In this document: positions 38,713 through 51,470 of the stretch, one piece after another
How positions within the stretch are numbered: position 1 is the stretch's first letter
Layout of the letters: each line of letters opens with the position of its first letter
Assembly (NCBI GenBank): GCA_003024785.1
Contig: PUQB01000368.1
Coordinates: 124,001-188,000 of the forward strand
DNA length: 64,000 bases
From: Selaginella tamariscina
Taxonomy: Eukaryota; Streptophyta; Lycopodiopsida; Selaginellales; Selaginellaceae
Direction: 5' to 3'
Notes under the pieces: model-generated
Database searches by the model: none
Seen by the model: only the letters and a program-made list of their open reading frames with translations
Told to the model about the DNA's origin: nothing
Program-made: the position numbers and the translations under genes

Positions 38713-39046
38713 CGCACGGTTACATGGTTTCTATTACTGAATATCAAATAATAATAAGTTATAATCATTTTCAAAGTATTGAAATGTCTCATGAAAAACT
38801 GCAATTCAAAACATATATATTGATAAACCATTATATTTTAATTAAAATATTAATTAAATTATTATTATTATAATATTATATTATAGGTAGAGGAATTAGC
38901 AGAGCTAGAGAGAGTAAGTGAAGGTGGCTATAGAAAGAAAAGACGAGATTATTTCCGGCTTAAGAAGTCAGCTTGAGAATGCTCACAATCAGATCCGTCA
39001 CACAGAACAGCTTCTACTTCAGGAACATAATATACTTTTTTCATAA
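31172..39046 (+). CDS. CEP131: CEP131/AZI1-like centriolar coiled-coil protein
   Basis: A gene of about 30 short exons. CEP131 (AZI1) is a centriolar-satellite and basal-body protein needed for cilium assembly, so in a plant it should act in sperm flagella. The N-terminal half is disordered: SLSPRSSISSSPRNYGRPSK (about 31822), an acidic stretch, and small exons with a repeated EEVLEQ..VDQ-like unit (33640-34600). From about 35290 it is continuous coiled coil. The family hallmark lies at about 36267-36350, where AWIEKKTKEIKEMT and VGLEPHIEG match the CEP131 consensus, followed by a REIEALEECH-type segment. The C-terminus (RKDEIISGLRSQLE, about 38935) also matches. Clear exons include 36228-36350, 36579-36701, 36982-37125, 37225-37401, 37552-37748, 38105-38212 and 38429-38568. 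The last exon needs a one-base shift near 38925. The first exons are uncertain. Confidence 0.85.
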
Positions 39047-39314
39047 TCAAGGAATATTCCTATTTACAGCTTAAAGTGAAAGTAAATATTTCATTGAAAT
39101 TTTTAATATGAATATGCATGGGCATACTTACGTCATCTTTAAATATAATATATATGTGTTGAATATGTAATATGTGTATAAAGTTTGTTTTAACTATTCT
39201 TAAACAAGATAACTATCATCTTATATTTTTGTGGTTAAAAGATCATTAAATAGAATATTTAATGAGTATATTCCAAATTTAAGATCGTTTAACAAACTTA
39301 TTTAACAGCCATAC

Positions 39315-40179
39315 TTAACCTCGGGTGGTGTTGAGTTTAACAGTCTTGGTAGCGTTGATCTTGGCGTACGTGGATGCGTTGACGCCCAAACACACGTCGT
39401 AGGTGTAAACCCCCACGCAGTTTCCAAACTCGTCGGAGTTTAATCCATACTGAGGAGCCATGGACAGCACCAAGCACTTGCAACGCGTGGAGGGAGCCTG
39501 TTAATTGCATACAACAAGTGTTACTGCTGTATGTGAATACATTTGTTTAATGTGTGCGTTTTCATCGTGTTCGAAGACATTAATAAATAAATACATAATA
39601 AACAATGTGCATTGGTATGATATTCACTATTTCATTATGCATTAGCCTGGACCATAAAACACACACACACACTCTTCTCTCTCTCTCTAACTGATTTGAT
39701 CAATGGAATACAATTACATACAACACAAGCAGAAACATAGACTCTCTCTCTCCCAGGCACACACACAAGCACACATATGCAATTGATTGCGTAACCAGAA
39801 GTCAATTGTAAGTAATGAAGTACATAAAATACTATATGACAAGTTTTAAGGCATATATCTACATACGCACACAGACACACAAACAAACAAGCACACATGC
39901 AGCTATAAGTCGTTTTAAGAGTATACATTAAGTTTCCGGGCAAGAATTAAATTAAGACTATACCAGTTCTTACTATGAACCACACCACGCGCGCGCGCGC
40001 ACACACAACGAATGAACATATATATATATAAAAAGATAGAATAGAACCTGACGGAGATTGTAGCAACACTGCTGAATGCCGTTGAACATACAATCCGTTA
40101 GAGTCTTCTCGCAGCACTCAGATGCAACATGGGTGGTCACTAAAGCCACGAGGAAAAGAAATACAAAGAGCTGCTTCAT
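39315..40179 (-). CDS. 8-cysteine-motif secreted protein (nsLTP-like), copy 1
   Basis: Two exons, 40048-40179 and 39315-39497, with clean CAG|GT donor and AACAG acceptor in phase 0; 104 residues. The N-terminus is a signal peptide (MKQLFVFLFLVALVTTHVAS). The mature part has ECC, TDC, QQCC, CKC, GNC and DVC, which fits the C..C..CC..CxC..C..C pattern of the lipid-transfer/protease-inhibitor fold, with unusually short early loops and one extra Cys. A C-terminal NAS and NTT could be glycosylated. It is tandem with a paralog at 40748-41435 on the same strand. A lipid-transfer function is inferred from the Cys pattern only. Confidence 0.75.
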
Positions 40180-40747
40180 GTTTGATAAATACACACGCTA
40201 ACACACTATATATTTATATATATATATACAGATAGAAACACCTTATAGTGCAATATATACACATATACCTGTGTATGTGTGTGTGAAGTCAAGTGAAAAG
40301 CTTGTGAATCAAAAATGCAGGAAATGAGGATGTACCTCACAAACATGCTATTTTTTCTTTGTACTGATACAATAGCTACCACTCAATTGACCAACCAAAA
40401 TCAATCATGTGTGTGAATTACAACTCAGCACGCAGGCACGCACGCACACACCTTACACTAATCTACATTATATGGAGCGTAATAAGATAAGAGAACCATT
40501 AATTGAAATATGCTTACAGAAGAGCTTATGTATAACTATGTATAAGTAGAAATCGGAGACATCTCCATGATGTAAGTCCTGTCAGGAAAATAATGTTATA
40601 TAGATATGCCTACATTCAATGTTAAGCACATACATAGGGATGTATACGCACCATGCATGAACGTGGCTTCTATGCACACTACCGAACGTGTATAAACATT
40701 AGACATCTTAGATACATATAGTTCGTATGAGCGCAGTATATTGTACC

Positions 40748-41435
40748 TTAAGGAAGTATATTCGTTGCAGGACAACGCTGGTACTCGTACTGCCCCATGC
40801 ACTTGCTCACTTCAGCAGCATATCCCAAAGGCTCAGCCAATGCAATCATCATGCATCTGTGATATAGCATAATCTCACATGGATATAGAATGTTACACAA
40901 GTCCCTCCTCTCCCCTCCCTCCCTCCCGTCTCTCACTCTCTCGCTCACACACACACACACACACAAACTAAGAATGGTAACTATAGATGTTACAGCATAA
41001 TCAAGCAACTATAAACTACACACATCAGGTGTACATACATGCATTAATTGTAATATACAGGCATAATAAACATATTGATTTACAGATACATATATAGTTA
41101 CCATACCGTCTTAATAACACAGCAAAGTTCATGTTCAACAGGGTAGAAAATGTATAGTTATATAATATCGTCATATATTACATACAGTTATCTGCTTATT
41201 TGTACACAAAACGAGAGAGAGAGAGAGAGAGAAGAGAGGGGGAGGGGGGGGGGGGGGGAGGGAGAGAGAGCTAACTCACTTGCAGTGAATTGCAGAAGCT
41301 CGAATCTTGTAGCAGCAGCTATCTACGCCGTTGAGTGCACAGGAAGCGATCATAACATCACAGCATCCATTTGCGTGTATGAGAATCATGGAAACTACCA
41401 GAACGCCCACCATGAGAACACTAGCCATTTTCATT
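40748..41435 (-). CDS. 8-cysteine-motif secreted protein, copy 2 (shifted frame)
   Basis: Exons at about 41280-41435 and 40748-40856. The mature part reads GCCDVMIASC, then DSCC, then HCKC (formed across the splice), SKC and QRC, the same Cys order and the same intron position as the neighbour at 39315-40179. The hydrophobic signal peptide (MKMASVLMVGVL) is one base out of frame with the mature part, near 41400. It is therefore either a recent pseudogene or an assembly indel. The exon 2 sequence ends cleanly in TAA. A GA/G-homopolymer run lies directly beside the donor, a place prone to sequencing error. Confidence 0.65.
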
Positions 41436-41614
41436 GCGTAAAACACTGTATCTTAGCGTATTTTATAGATGAATGAATTTATGATTATTTAATGCATACT
41501 GGTTTTCAGGGTTAAAACTGTATGCGGTATATGATATAGTTACTAATAACATATACACACAAAACGCCTGTCTAAAATATATTAAATCATACACATGTAT
41601 ATGTAGACAGCACA

Positions 41615-42596
41615 TCAGGGACCAGAACCATAGTCTTCTTCACTGCAACACATGAAGTAATGTATGTTTCATGCATTATATTGCTCAATATATTATACAA
41701 TATAAGTACGAAACATAGTATACACATGACAGCATTCTATAAACGTCTGCTAAACATATAAATATCTAGTGTATAATAGCGTAAAGATAATGTATAGGAC
41801 TAACATGTAGAAAACACGAGAAAATAAATTTCATTAATGTAACTTTCGTGTATAAGCATATAATGCGAAAATATTATATATAAAACTGCATTTCTACGAC
41901 CAACAAATTACAATCAGTAACGAAACAATATGTACAATATGCATATCACAAAAGAAATTTAATATATTACACATAAAACCATATAAATGTGCACAAGTAT
42001 GAGTACCAGAATGACAGCACCTCTTCATCCGTAAAACCTGCAAAAAATGCTGCAAATATTGGGTACACATTAGTGTCGAGATAGATGTGGACATATGAAA
42101 TGGCTGAGTATATATATCAATTCATAAAATCAAGCAACAATGGGAATTACTCTAACATGTTAAAAGCCTGTGCATAATGCGTTGATCGAAAATAACTGTA
42201 ATACGAACTATGTTAAAAGCAATAAACGTGTGAAAGAATAGTAAATTATAAACTAAAAATAAACATACACATATAAGAAGCATGGTGACGTTAAACATGT
42301 TAAGTCCACCATCAATATGACATGACAATACATTCATGTGTTAAATATATTATATGATATATACTAGTAAAATATTGAACAAATAGTCTTAACAGAGATA
42401 ACATGTAAACAGCCTGGATACTTCACATAATATTGAACGAATCGATAACATGGCATGACCAGATTTACGCACAACAACACATTTATATACCTAAAGATCA
42501 TAAGCGTTTCATTATAGCATCATGATATCACACACACGCACGCACGCACATACACACACCTTAAAAAGCGTGAAAACACACTAGCTTTCTTGATGC
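41615..42596 (-). CDS. Possible small gene from splice-consistent mini-exons
   Basis: Three short minus-strand segments have good acceptor and donor signals: 42560-42596 (IKKASVFSRFL), 42007-42037 (FTDEEVLSF) and 41615-41642 (EEDYGSGP then stop). Frames of the last two join; the first needs one extra base. No family is recognised. This may be the tail of a small conserved protein or chance. Confidence 0.2.
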
Positions 42597-43059
42597 CTGT
42601 AGAAATATTAAGAACAATCTATACGTCGGAGCCATGCAAACTAGAGTGGGCTATTACATGATATACATTGATAGCATATGTGTATATACATTATATCACT
42701 ATTATACGTGTATATATACATTAAAAAGATGTACTATATTAAAAAAACCATTCGTACTGTTACAACCACATTGTATATCAAGTCCAGGTGTGTTGTGAAT
42801 GCATGTATAAGTGTGTACCTGCTGACTTTTAGTGTACAACATAACATACACATACCTTATGTACTTACAAATGCTAAATTGGGAAAAATATATATCGAAT
42901 CATTCTCTGGATGAAAACTTGATAAAATTACAAAAATTTATCTTTTAGAGCCTTTATACATCTGTCACACACAAAAAAAAACTTATGTACCCATGTATAT
43001 AACAAAGATATATGTGTAAAAATGTATAGATAAATTTGTATATATGGTGTTTAATTACC

Positions 43060-43282
43060 TTAACATGCTTGAAAACCATGTCCTTGTGCTGTTATTCTGG
43101 ATAAATTACTCAACATTCCCCTAAAGAAACTCACCGTATCTTTTCTCAATTGAAATGACCACGATGGATCATTCAAAGCACGTACTGAGTTTATGCATAC
43201 GAGTAGAGTACCTCCTTCATGAAGAAGCACCTATAAATAAAAAACAGCCTTAAACATAAACTTACAGTACAATTATACGAAT

Positions 43283-43333
<51 letters not shown>

Positions 43334-46300
43334 CGATGCATAGACATAAATATATTAATACAAATGCTCTCTCTCTCTCACTCTCTCTCTCTCACACACA
43401 CGGATACGGTATAGATATAATATCTACGACAAATAATATATTATACTTTAAAACGATATGTCCCCCATGTATTGCTACCAATCACTTATGCGTACACATG
43501 TTTCAAAAACTGTAACAAGCTGTAAATATATCCATAAGTTGTATATATAAGTTTGTTTATATGATTTACCGTAATCCACAGAGGAAGAAGTCCCCAACGG
43601 AAGACAAGCCAGCAACAAATATGGACAACAAAGCCAAAGCAACGTTTTGTTTCACCTGAAGCATTCACTGTCATTGACTATTACTAGTACACACACGTGT
43701 ACACACATGTATCCAGTGCAAGTAGTAAGAATGATACTATAACACTTCGAGACACCATCAAAACAATAACAATAACACACACACAGATATACATACATGT
43801 GTGTGTGTGCAGGTATACATGTATATAGAGAGACAATGTTGATATAGATACTTACATGAAAGAAAATATGTGTGTGCGTATGTATCAATTAACTCATTGA
43901 TGCTAGGTGTTAAATGAATATATACGTATGCACACAACACGTGCATCTAGAGGCATACACAACGCGTAATATACCGTACGCACATGTGTCTGTGTGTAAA
44001 GTAGTTACGATGCCTAGAGGTAAACATATGAATATATATACAACATGCATAAACAAATATACACATTAATAAATGTATGTATGTATATATATGATACACG
44101 CATGTAATTAATAATTACGATGCATAAAACGTTGAAAGCTACATACATACACATATATGTATCAGTTATATCTATACATGTCATGTGTATATCAGATATT
44201 AAACCAGAGTATTTAAAAAGGTATCTGTATATACATAGGTACATGCCTATATACAAAATATATACATACATGCATACACTTATACACACATACATACCAG
44301 AGAAGTTGTTTGGTGGGCTTTAGAAATGACGAAGGGAACTCCATCAATGGCATCTTTTAGAAGCAGAACATCGGCAACAGCTGCAGCCGTGGCACTTGCA
44401 AAACGGGCTAACACGATCCCCACTGTAGAAGCTGCTAATGCTGGAGCATCGTTTATACCGTCCCCCACCATTATCAAGCCTCCAGATTTTCCTTCATCTG
44501 GAAAGAAAAAACGCATGTGGTGTGTGCATGTCAATATTATATTTAAATACAAATACACTCAGATGTATGTGCAGACAAACACACGTACACTCTCTCCTAT
44601 TTCACACACCTACGCAGGCGTGTACAATAAAACACGCACATACACGCATTTTATAAATGTACCTTTTTTACGTGCTAAAATTCTAACGTGGCGAAGTTTA
44701 TCCTCGGGTTTAAGTCCTGAATGTACTTCCTCAATACCAACCGCCTTTGCAACTCTTTCAGCACTCCTTGAATGGTCTCCAGTTAGCATCAACAACCTCT
44801 GTGCAAAGTCCTCACTTTCAATATTTATATATGTTAAAACACCACAACACACACAAAAAAAACAAAAAAAAACGTTACGTAATTATACAAAGTATATAAA
44901 TATATGGCAATACAAATAATGTTTAATATACAGTGTACAATTATATATGTATCTATAGTAATCATATATATATAAATATCGTTAAATTATTCATTAATGA
45001 AAAACGTGTGATGGTTTCACTTACTAATCCTGCATTTTCCTTCAATGAACGCAATACATCTGCAGTTCCCGCACGAATTCTATCTTCAAAGTGAAACAGT
45101 GTAACCTGTAGTACATAATCCAACTTACATGAAAAAGTACTTCATAGATAACACAGATGGCATGACTACCATGTCTACAGTTTCTATATTAAAATATCAA
45201 CATTTATATATGGAATTACTATATATACATCAGAGTGGAAAAAAAGCACCAGAAACACGCGTGTATCCTATACATGTTCGATACAGTAACCATTTCAAAC
45301 TTACTAATACATACACACTAACGAAGGCATCTGCATTATGTGTGCGTCTGTAGCAGAAGTAATTTCCAGAATTTGTCGCATGTATCAATATCATATATAA
45401 TAAAATATAACATAGATTATATATATACCTTCTCGTCAATAGACAGGGCTGCATGAACCAAGTCACTGCCGTACGTTGATAGCCTTGCAGCCTCTCTGAT
45501 TTTCTGCGAGCTGGATGTACTAGGGAAAGAAGAAGCAACATACTCAAGAGACCCTATCAAGGCCTTCTGCATACCACCGTTCCCTGACTAAAATGAAGTT
45601 AATTATACAATTGAAAAATAGTGTAATAGAATCTGTCATGCACACACACGCATACACATAAGTATATACACATGCACACATATAGATGAACATAAACATG
45701 CATACATACATAGATATTATGAATATACAAGCATAAACAATTACACACGCGCGCGCACACACACACACATCACATCTATATATAGATATGCATACACAAT
45801 AAATTTATGTGTACCTCGGAGCTTGCAATCGTTGCAAAAGTCCTTGCCCAGGTAAGGATTCAAAATTGTCAATAACAATAGCTGGAAGCTGCTTTCCTTC
45901 ACTATGTTCTACAACAGCTCTGCACATTATATAAGTCAATCTAATTACACGTTAATTCAACATATATATTTGAGTATTCAGAAGTAATTATGATAATTAT
46001 TATATTAATACGATACCGTGCAATAGGATGTGTGGCTCCACGCTCTAAGGCAGCAGCTACAGCAAGAGCTTCCTCCTCGCAGCTTGGCTTACAGCACTGT
46101 GTACGAAGATGTCCATGTATAGGTTCAATAGCTTTACACTCCAATTCTCCAGTAGTAAGCGTCCCCGTTTTATCAAATGCAACCGTATCACACGCTGCAA
46201 GTGCGTCAAACACCTCTCCTCCCTTCAGCAAAATCCCCTGTGAACAAATGCATTACAACAATTACTATCATCTCTCTCTCTCTCTCTCTCTCTCTGACAC

Positions 46301-48306
46301 GCACACGCACACGCGCGCGCACACACACACACGAACACACACACATTCACATTTACCTTCGTAGCACAAGCACTAATTGCAGTAGCATAAGCTAGAGGAG
46401 CTACAGCTAAAGCACAAGGTGATGCTGCCACCATTAGCCCTAATCCTCTGTATAAGAACCACGAACTCCTGCGACCATGAGTCGGTAAACTGACTTGAAT
46501 TTCATAATGCATATTAAATAATTATAAAGTTATTAGAAAGTTAGAATGTAAACTAGTTATACTACTAGTGCAACAGTCAGTTTAGACTTAGGACTTAACT
46601 ACAGTGTCAGTAATACAAAATGTATCAGTACAATGGTTATAACTAGTAAACTAATACAAAACCAAATACATACTGTAGAAGCAGAATATTTAAATTTAAT
46701 ATAAACCTATATTAACCAATATAATAGATAATGTACCAAAGTATGTAGTATAGCTATGTAGTGGGCTACGCATTTTTAATTACATCGTGTACTTACTAGT
46801 AGTGCATCTATGTTAAGAATGGCAGCATTGTTAGTATAGTTGAATATTGCGATACTATACATTTTGATCAAAATCATCTCGTTTATAAACCATAACATTA
46901 GCATATGCATCTAACAATGACTAACCTGAAGTGCTGAGTAGGGCCATTTGAAAAACGAAGGGGCCGAGAAACTACAGCCATTGAAAGGGCTACAACAGTC
47001 CTGCTATAAACCTCCCCAAATTCATCAAGCCATCTTTGAAGATTTGGCTTGTTTGCCTGTGCTTCTTCAGTTAACTTCATTATCCTCGCGAGCGTAGAAT
47101 CTTCCCACGTTTTAATTGCCTGTACATAGTGATTTGCTCATTAATGCATGTGGATGAAAAATGATGTTATCTTTCAAATAAATTATTATACATTATTATA
47201 TCCTGTGCCTATCCGTATAACATTGTAAAATAGCACTATAAGTACACTGCATAATTATTATGTACGTTGTATCATAGCATTATATAGCTGCGGAATGTAT
47301 ATAATACTGAGTCATATAATTATATAAAATGTATTTAACCGTGTACGATATTAGAATTTAGTAGATTATTTTAGATGTAAGAATATAATGCATATATTTA
47401 CGATATTAATGTTATACTGTCAGAACGTTAATATAAGATGATGATATTAAAGCTTAAATGCAGTTATTACATTTTATTAGCTGTAGTTAATAAATTGCGC
47501 TGCAACTACACTAATCGTGTTACTGTATTATAAAGTGTAGCTATTTAATACTCATCTATGATGTATACTGTAGATAATATATTGTACTACAACATAAGAA
47601 CATACCGTATTATTATTCCTTATACTAGTATACGTTATTACTTAAGTTTATTCATAGTATTATTATTTACTTATGATAGAATTATTATTGTAAATAATCA
47701 ATACATATATAATTACCTTGACTACAAAGCATTCCATCCAGATTCCGTGCACCCCCTGGGATGGTGTCTCCAACCTATAATTAACAGACATGTAAGTATA
47801 TTATGAAGCATTAATGTATATAATGGGTCTTTACACCACACCACACACACACCACACAACACACACACACAACACACATATATATAACATATTAAAAGAA
47901 CATATTGTACCGTCTCAGACCTGTTTTTCCAGGGATGTGATTCCCCTGTTAGATGTTCCACGGTCACCGTTGATCTTCCTTGCCAGACTTTGCAATCAAC
48001 GGGTACTCCCTGAAGAAAATAGTTTAAGCATAAAAACTATAATGCTAATGAACACAAAATAATACTATTAATAATAAAATAATAATATTGGTATATACCT
48101 CACCCGCTTTAACCAGAAGATAAGAGCCAACTTCAACCTTAGAAACGTCAGTTTTTCTGTAAGGCATTGTCGTGCTTAAATGGGTGTGGGAAGATACTGG
48201 AGAATCTAGAACATATGCAAACTCTGGATTGCTTTTCCTCAAAGCCTGTACATCACCCAGCGCTTTACTCGTGAAATAATCCTCAGCTGAAATAATGAGC
48301 ACATTA

Positions 48307-48348
<42 letters not shown>

Positions 48349-49825
48349 GATGCGATATGCTGAACATTGCAAGAAGCAAAGCACCCTCCAAAGTGTTTCC
48401 CATGAACACGGAAGCGAATGCAGCAAGTGCCATTAGGACATGAATGTTCACTTTCCCGCCAGCAACATCCAAGCATGCATCCAATACTGCCGGCACCTGC
48501 ATATCACATGTTTCAATGGAGAACAAAACAACGCACTCACACATATATTCATTGTATAAAAAATAACTCTAAACACACACACACAATATCATGCAAGATA
48601 TTGAATTCTTATATATAGTGCAAAAAATACTTTTAATTCTTAACATGAATACGCATATGAATATACTATCTAACGATGTCAAGTCCAAATCATATGACTT
48701 TGTTGGATATTATAGATTATTTGTGGCACGACATGGCATCCAGACATATATTTATTATACTGTGAAAAGTTTATATAGAATGTATAAGCATCATATAGAA
48801 TTTTCTCTAATGTATACATCATGAATTCACACACACACACACACACACACATATGCTTGTATATTATAAATCATGAATTCATATATATATGCTTGTATAT
48901 TATACACTCAGAAATGATGTCTCTATTCTATTATAGTGTATACATGTGTGTAAAAGGCCTATACGAGTGTGTATGCTAAGCACTTGTATGTAAATTTGTA
49001 TATACATATTTATAATGACTTACCCCAGTGAGCGAAAATGCTACAATAGGGAAAGCGGTCTGTAGAGATTGCCCCACATTTCTGGGCAGTAATCTCGGAG
49101 AAACAATACCAACAAAGAGCAAGCCGAGAGAGATACAGCACATCCGAAGATTATCCCGCCACGAATCCGCAATAGCAGCAATTCCAGTCGCTTTGGCAAA
49201 CCGGAGGAGGGCAATCTGTATCCGATTCAACTCGTGCTCGTCTCCATGACAATGTCCGTGATCGGAATGGTGATCGTGCCCATGATTGTGTCCAAAACAG
49301 AGAATTTTCTGCTTATTCAATCCGGATATCAGAGATTACCACCTAAAAGAAGGATTTTTGGCAGAGTATGTACCTGGAACCGAGGATTTCTTGGTGGATT
49401 CAAGGCGCCATAGCTTCTTGCAGCGAGAAGATGCACCTGGAATATGGATTTGTACAGGCGCATTTAGAAGATTATACAGCTCACGCACCTGATTCCTGTG
49501 TCGATGCAAGGCGACGTAACCTGGAATGCTGATTCGAGAGAGATTATGCACCTGAAGTATGGATTTATACACGGATTCAAGGCGCATTTCAAAGATTATA
49601 CAGACTACGCACCTGAATGCGACGATCACTGTGCGTATTGAGGGTGCATTTGAACCCTAGAGTGCTTGTTCGAGCAGCGATTCCACAGGGATCTTTGTTC
49701 CGGCGCTCTTGGGTGCACGGATTGATGGAGTAAATGCGGCACTCACTCTCGTTGTGTCGATCCCAGCTGGCGCAGGCGCCATAGCCGTGGAACAGCAAGG
49801 ATTCAAACCCTTTTATTCCATTCAT
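43060..49825 (-). CDS. HMA1: Chloroplast P1B-type metal ATPase HMA1
   Basis: Heavy-metal P-type ATPase of the plant HMA1 group, which moves Cu/Zn or other divalent ions across the chloroplast envelope. Sixteen exons match HMA1 throughout. Exon 1 (49613-49825) encodes a Ser/Arg-rich putative transit peptide, and exon 2 (49024-49308) the His-rich metal-binding tail ([20 protein letters not shown]). Later come VEHLTGE (about 47955), [11 protein letters not shown] with the HMA1-type SPC instead of CPC (about 46420), the phosphorylation loop DKTGTLTTG (about 46163), THPIAR, MLTGDH (about 44780), [10 protein letters not shown] (about 44450) and the group hallmark HEGGTLLVC (about 43208). Single-base frame shifts are needed near 43600, 45838, 46455, 46973 and 47735, although conservation resumes at once each time. 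This points to assembly indels, or a very recent pseudogene. Start 49825 was chosen as the first ATG giving a transit-like N-terminus. Confidence 0.93.
49330..49612 (-). repeat. Tandem repeat in HMA1 intron 1 carrying the splice donor
   Basis: In gene sense, CAGGTGCGTAGTCTGTATAA starts at the exon 1 donor and recurs about 122 bp later as CAGGTGCGTGAGCTGTATAA. Each copy is followed by AAATGCGCC, AAATCCATA and CAGGTGCAT. The intron thus contains two or more copies of a module that starts with a usable 5' splice site. Confidence 0.7.
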
Positions 49826-50213
49826 TGTGGGTATATGCGTAAGGATATTCCCAATCGTTCTATCGATGAGGACATAATGTAGACATGTACATATATAATC
49901 ATTCATAAAAACATAAATCATTTCATAATCACTTCTTAAAATGTAGTTTCGATAAACATTTTGACAATATACAATTCAACCGTGATATTGAGAAAAAAAA
50001 AAATACCTTTTTATTAAATTAATTAATAATGAAAACCTAAAATTCCATATTCAAATACTTTCATAAAATAAACTCACATTTTGCACTAGGACTTTAATGA
50101 AATTAAAATCATGTGTATTTGTAATGTCAAATAATATGAATGTTTATTTACGTTTGTATACATTTGTATACTTGTTGCTGCCTTAATATTACATTTTTGT
50201 ATATATTATTCAG
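49826..50213. promoter_or_regulatory. Likely HMA1 upstream region
   Basis: AT-rich sequence upstream of the HMA1 start. No conserved element was identified. Confidence 0.35.
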
Positions 50214-50499
50214 GGTGCGGATATTGTGATTCGTGGGCCAGATTGCAATGTATGAAGCAACTTCAAACAGGTATACGTGTGTACACACACATATTGCACT
50301 AGTTGTATGTATGTGCATATGATATCATTAGTATAATTATATTTATACAGTTTTAATGCTTTAAAACCCCTTATACTACATATATAATTATTGTTATTTA
50401 ACTTACTGTTTATATTAATTATTTACAGTATGGTTTGCCAGGCTTAATTCGTGCAGACAACAATACGCGGCCTTGGAGAATATATATTGCCTGCATTAA
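50214..50499 (+). CDS. Possible last two exons of a small unknown protein
   Basis: Segments 50214-50270 and 50429-50499 are bounded by TTCAG and ATTTACAG acceptors and a CAG|GTATAC donor. One frame runs open across the splice: CGYCDSWARLQCMKQLQT, then VWFARLNSCRQQYAALENIY, ending in TAA. The regular W/C/R/Y spacing looks like a conserved helical tail, but no family is recognised and no upstream exon or start was found. Confidence 0.3.
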
Positions 50500-51470
50500 G
50501 TCATGCAAGTATATACCAGTTTAAGAACTAATTACTTCTCCTTGGCTTATGGGGTAGATGGTTAATGTATATGGGCACATAATGTACATAGGCTTAACAT
50601 ATGTATGTGTGCGTGTGTTTGCGTGTGTACATATACATGTACATACACAAAGTAAAGTAGCTACATTGTGGTACACAATTAACACACATGGGTATAAAAC
50701 ATATTCCATATATTATAAAAGTATTGAATTACAAATGCTGTAGCCCTGAAGCTCACGCTCACTCAACACACACACACACACACACAGAGAATTTACTTTA
50801 TATGTGATAACACTTTGATATAACTTATATATCTTGTTCAACAAAATTTATTTAAATTAAACACGCACGCACAAGAACACGCGCACGCGCTCACACACAC
50901 ACACACAATTTTCAAGCATTTACTTTGCACTTAAGAGCAGTTCTATATAAATATTGCTGGAAATAAATAATAATTATAAGACTCCATTAAAACGAACTGA
51001 TTAATATGTATTTAACCATCCTAAAAATGCTTTTGCATTCCTTATAACTAGTTTTATTATCTATATTGTTTAATTTATTTATTTCCCATGTTAATGAAAC
51101 TTTTCTCTTTTGGCTAAAACACTCACTAAACATTAAAATGTAGATTAACCTTTCTTGTAATTTGATCTTGTGGACCTGCAATAACGTTGAAATATTAGTT
51201 TATATGCATACATAATACACATATATATCTCTCTCACACACACAAACACACATGTATGTATATACTATGACAAAAACCGTTCGAGTCTATCTTCTTAACC
51301 ACTCGGACATGTTGACAATACGGTGTATAGACTATCATATAGACATGCATATCTGTAGTGTTTGTGTATCGTGTATATATTGTGCGTGTGTGTGTAGGCC
51401 TAGGAGAATTGGTGAACATATACATATGTGTGTGTGTGCACACACACACATGGACTAGTACTTACTAGTT
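50500..51470. other. Intergenic, microsatellites, no gene seen
   Basis: (CA)n, (GC/AC)n and AT-rich tracts fill the interval. A terminal exon of the minus-strand coiled-coil gene may hide here, because its last seen exon at 51471 ends in a donor-like ACTA|GTAAGTAC. Confidence 0.5.

Noticed and set aside
44014-44323. Tyr/Ile/His-rich open frames within the HMA1 span
   Set aside because: They lie in an intron between the exons at 43570-43655 and 44298-44497 and reflect TATA/CATA repeats.
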